This document shows positions 62,991-64,000 of a DNA stretch of 64,000 nucleotides, one piece after another. Both the position numbers and the translations under genes were made by a program. Below the pieces are notes generated by a model. The model had not been told where the DNA came from and did no database searches. It saw only the letters and a program-made list of their open reading frames with translations. The number at the start of each line of letters is the position of its first letter. Positions within the stretch are counted from its first letter, which is position 1. This stretch comes from Sphingomonadales bacterium 12-68-11. GTDB taxonomy: Bacteria; Pseudomonadota; Alphaproteobacteria; Sphingomonadales; Sphingomonadaceae. Location: the NCBI GenBank assembly GCA_002279825.1, contig NCCV01000003.1, positions 248,001-312,000 on the forward strand, in the 5' to 3' direction.

Positions 62991-64000
62991 TCAGGCGGCG
63001 GCGGTCAGGTTCGGCCGCGCGAGCATCGCCAGCGCTTCGGCCGGCTCGACCGGGCGGCCGAAGTAGAAGCCCTGGATCTTGTTGCAGCCGAGCTGCCGGA
63101 TCAGGTTGGCTTCGTCGACCGTCTCGACGCCTTCGGCCGTGGTGGTCATGTCCAGGCTCTGCGCCATCGCCACCACCGCGCGGATGATCGCCAGGCTCTC
63201 GCGGCTGTTCTGCGCCGCGCCTTGGACGAAGCTGCGATCGACCTTGATCGTCGAGAAGCGCAGCGTGCGCAGGTACCCGAGCGACGAGTAGCCGGTGCCG
63301 AAATCGTCGAGCGCAACCGTGCAGCCGAGCGCCATGATCTCCTCGAGCACCTGCCGCGCCGCCCGCGCATCGCGCACGAAAATGCTCTCGGTCACTTCGA
63401 CTTCGAGGCGGTAGGATGGCAACCCGCTGTCGGCGAGCGCGCGGACCACCTCGTTGGAGAACCCGGGTTCGAGCAGTTGCTCGCCCGAGACGTTGACCGC
63501 GACCTTGATATGGCTCGGCCAGGCCACCGCCTGCCGGCACGCCTCGCGCAGCACCCATTCGCCGATCGGCACGATCAGGCGGGTATCCTCGGCCAGCGGG
63601 ATGAACTTGCCCGGGCTGACCACGCCGTGCTCCTTGCTGTGCCAGCGCAGCAAGGCCTCGAAGCTGACGATCTTCTCGCTGTGCGCGTCGACCACCGGCT
63701 GGAAGTTTAGCCTGAGCTCCTCGTTGCCGATCGCCTGGCGCAAGGAGAGTTCGAGCTTGCGCCGCTCCTCGGCGTTGGCGTGGAGCGTCGGCTCGTAGCT
63801 GCAGTGCGCGTTGCCGCCGTCGTCCTTGGCCTGGTACAGCGCGAGATCGGCGTTGCGCATCAGCGTTTCGACCGACGTGCCGTCGCGCGGGCCGATCGCC
63901 GAGCCGATGCTCGCACCGATGAACAGCTTGTGGTTATCGACATCGTAAGGCTGCGAGAGCGCCTCGATGAGCGCTGTCGCGAGCCGTTCGACGCAGCCGA
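62991..64000 (-). CDS. GGDEF-EAL domain protein, C-terminal part (5' end beyond window)
   Basis: About 336 residues are inside the window and the reading frame is open to its end. The first ~55 residues are the end of a GGDEF domain (FIGASIGSAIGP, LMRNADLALYQAK). A complete EAL domain follows, with the catalytic set EALLRW, NVSGEQL, EVTES, DDFGTGYSS, KVDRSF, EGVET and QGFYFGRP, so it should be an active c-di-GMP phosphodiesterase. Whether the GGDEF is active cannot be seen. The likely role is c-di-GMP turnover controlling motility or biofilm; the sensor portion is upstream of the window. Confidence 0.93.
   Translation of the reverse strand, partial: GCVERLATALIEALSQPYDVDNHKLFIGASIGSAIGPRDGTSVETLMRNADLALYQAKDDGGNAHCSYEPTLHANAEERRKLELSLRQAIGNEELRLNFQPVVDAHSEKIVSFEALLRWHSKEHGVVSPGKFIPLAEDTRLIVPIGEWVLREACRQAVAWPSHIKVAVNVSGEQLLEPGFSNEVVRALADSGLPSYRLEVEVTESIFVRDARAARQVLEEIMALGCTVALDDFGTGYSSLGYLRTLRFSTIKVDRSFVQGAAQNSRESLAIIRAVVAMAQSLDMTTTAEGVETVDEANLIRQLGCNKIQGFYFGRPVEPAEALAMLARPNLTAAA

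Overview
The window is a high-GC chromosomal segment of an alphaproteobacterium, most likely a sphingomonad (Sphingomonadales). The evidence is the gene content: a UrcA-family secreted protein, a DUF6481-type protein, a MipZ-like division ATPase, an aerobic-type CobS, three large TonB-dependent receptors, an infA-maf-RNase E/G-yacG-tRNA-Phe block, and an unusually rich set of glutathione S-transferases. I see no phage, integrase, transposase or CRISPR array. The accessory signal consists of small palindromic repeats and a few lineage-specific clusters. No single locus here is demonstrably a new system; the best candidates are listed as findings.

Layout. 1-9.4 kb: the 3' part of fhs, a two-domain SnoaL-like protein, a recR-membrane protein-def operon diverging from fmt-truA, a class A penicillin-binding protein, a GIY-YIG nuclease gene bracketed by an inverted repeat, and cobS. 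9.4-16.8 kb: a GST gene, an HxlR-type regulator and, divergent from it, a tightly packed ten-gene operon (VOC, DoxX-like, four GSTs, a doubled DUF1428 protein, two more VOC-type proteins and a GFA protein) that looks like a glutathione-linked electrophile detoxification island. 16.8-20.4 kb: J-domain protein, BolA-pirin-LtrA and UrcA.

20.4-30.3 kb: a DUF2332 protein, then hisG-hisD-nusB, an S1/P1-type nuclease on the opposite strand, thiL, a desaturase with a small membrane partner, the H+-pumping pyrophosphatase hppA and a PEP-CTERM secreted protein. 30.6-38.7 kb: tesB, a tandem universal stress protein, uvrC, a MipZ-like ATPase and a TonB-dependent receptor carrying a large Gly/Pro-rich insertion with a duplicated Cys-containing module. 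38.9-43.7 kb: infA, maf, a short RNase E/G, yacG, tRNA-Phe, an ABC-F protein and a DUF6481 protein.

43.8-51.6 kb: a small hypothetical gene, a RoxA-like ribosomal oxygenase, an RluE-like pseudouridine synthase, a cNMP/glutaredoxin-like/thioredoxin-reductase-like fusion, wrbA, and a TonB receptor-YezD-Rrf2 group with a perfect palindromic operator candidate. 51.7-64 kb: another TonB receptor, purC, a TonB-like protein, an M16 peptidase, a GMC oxidoreductase with its subunit-3 partner, purS-purQ, and the C-terminal part of a GGDEF-EAL protein cut by the window end.

At least four families of short palindromic elements sit between or inside housekeeping genes. Several of them supply functional signals: the ribosome-binding site and first codons of maf, the ribosome-binding site of the RNase gene, the stop codon of the GIY-YIG gene, and the tail of wrbA.
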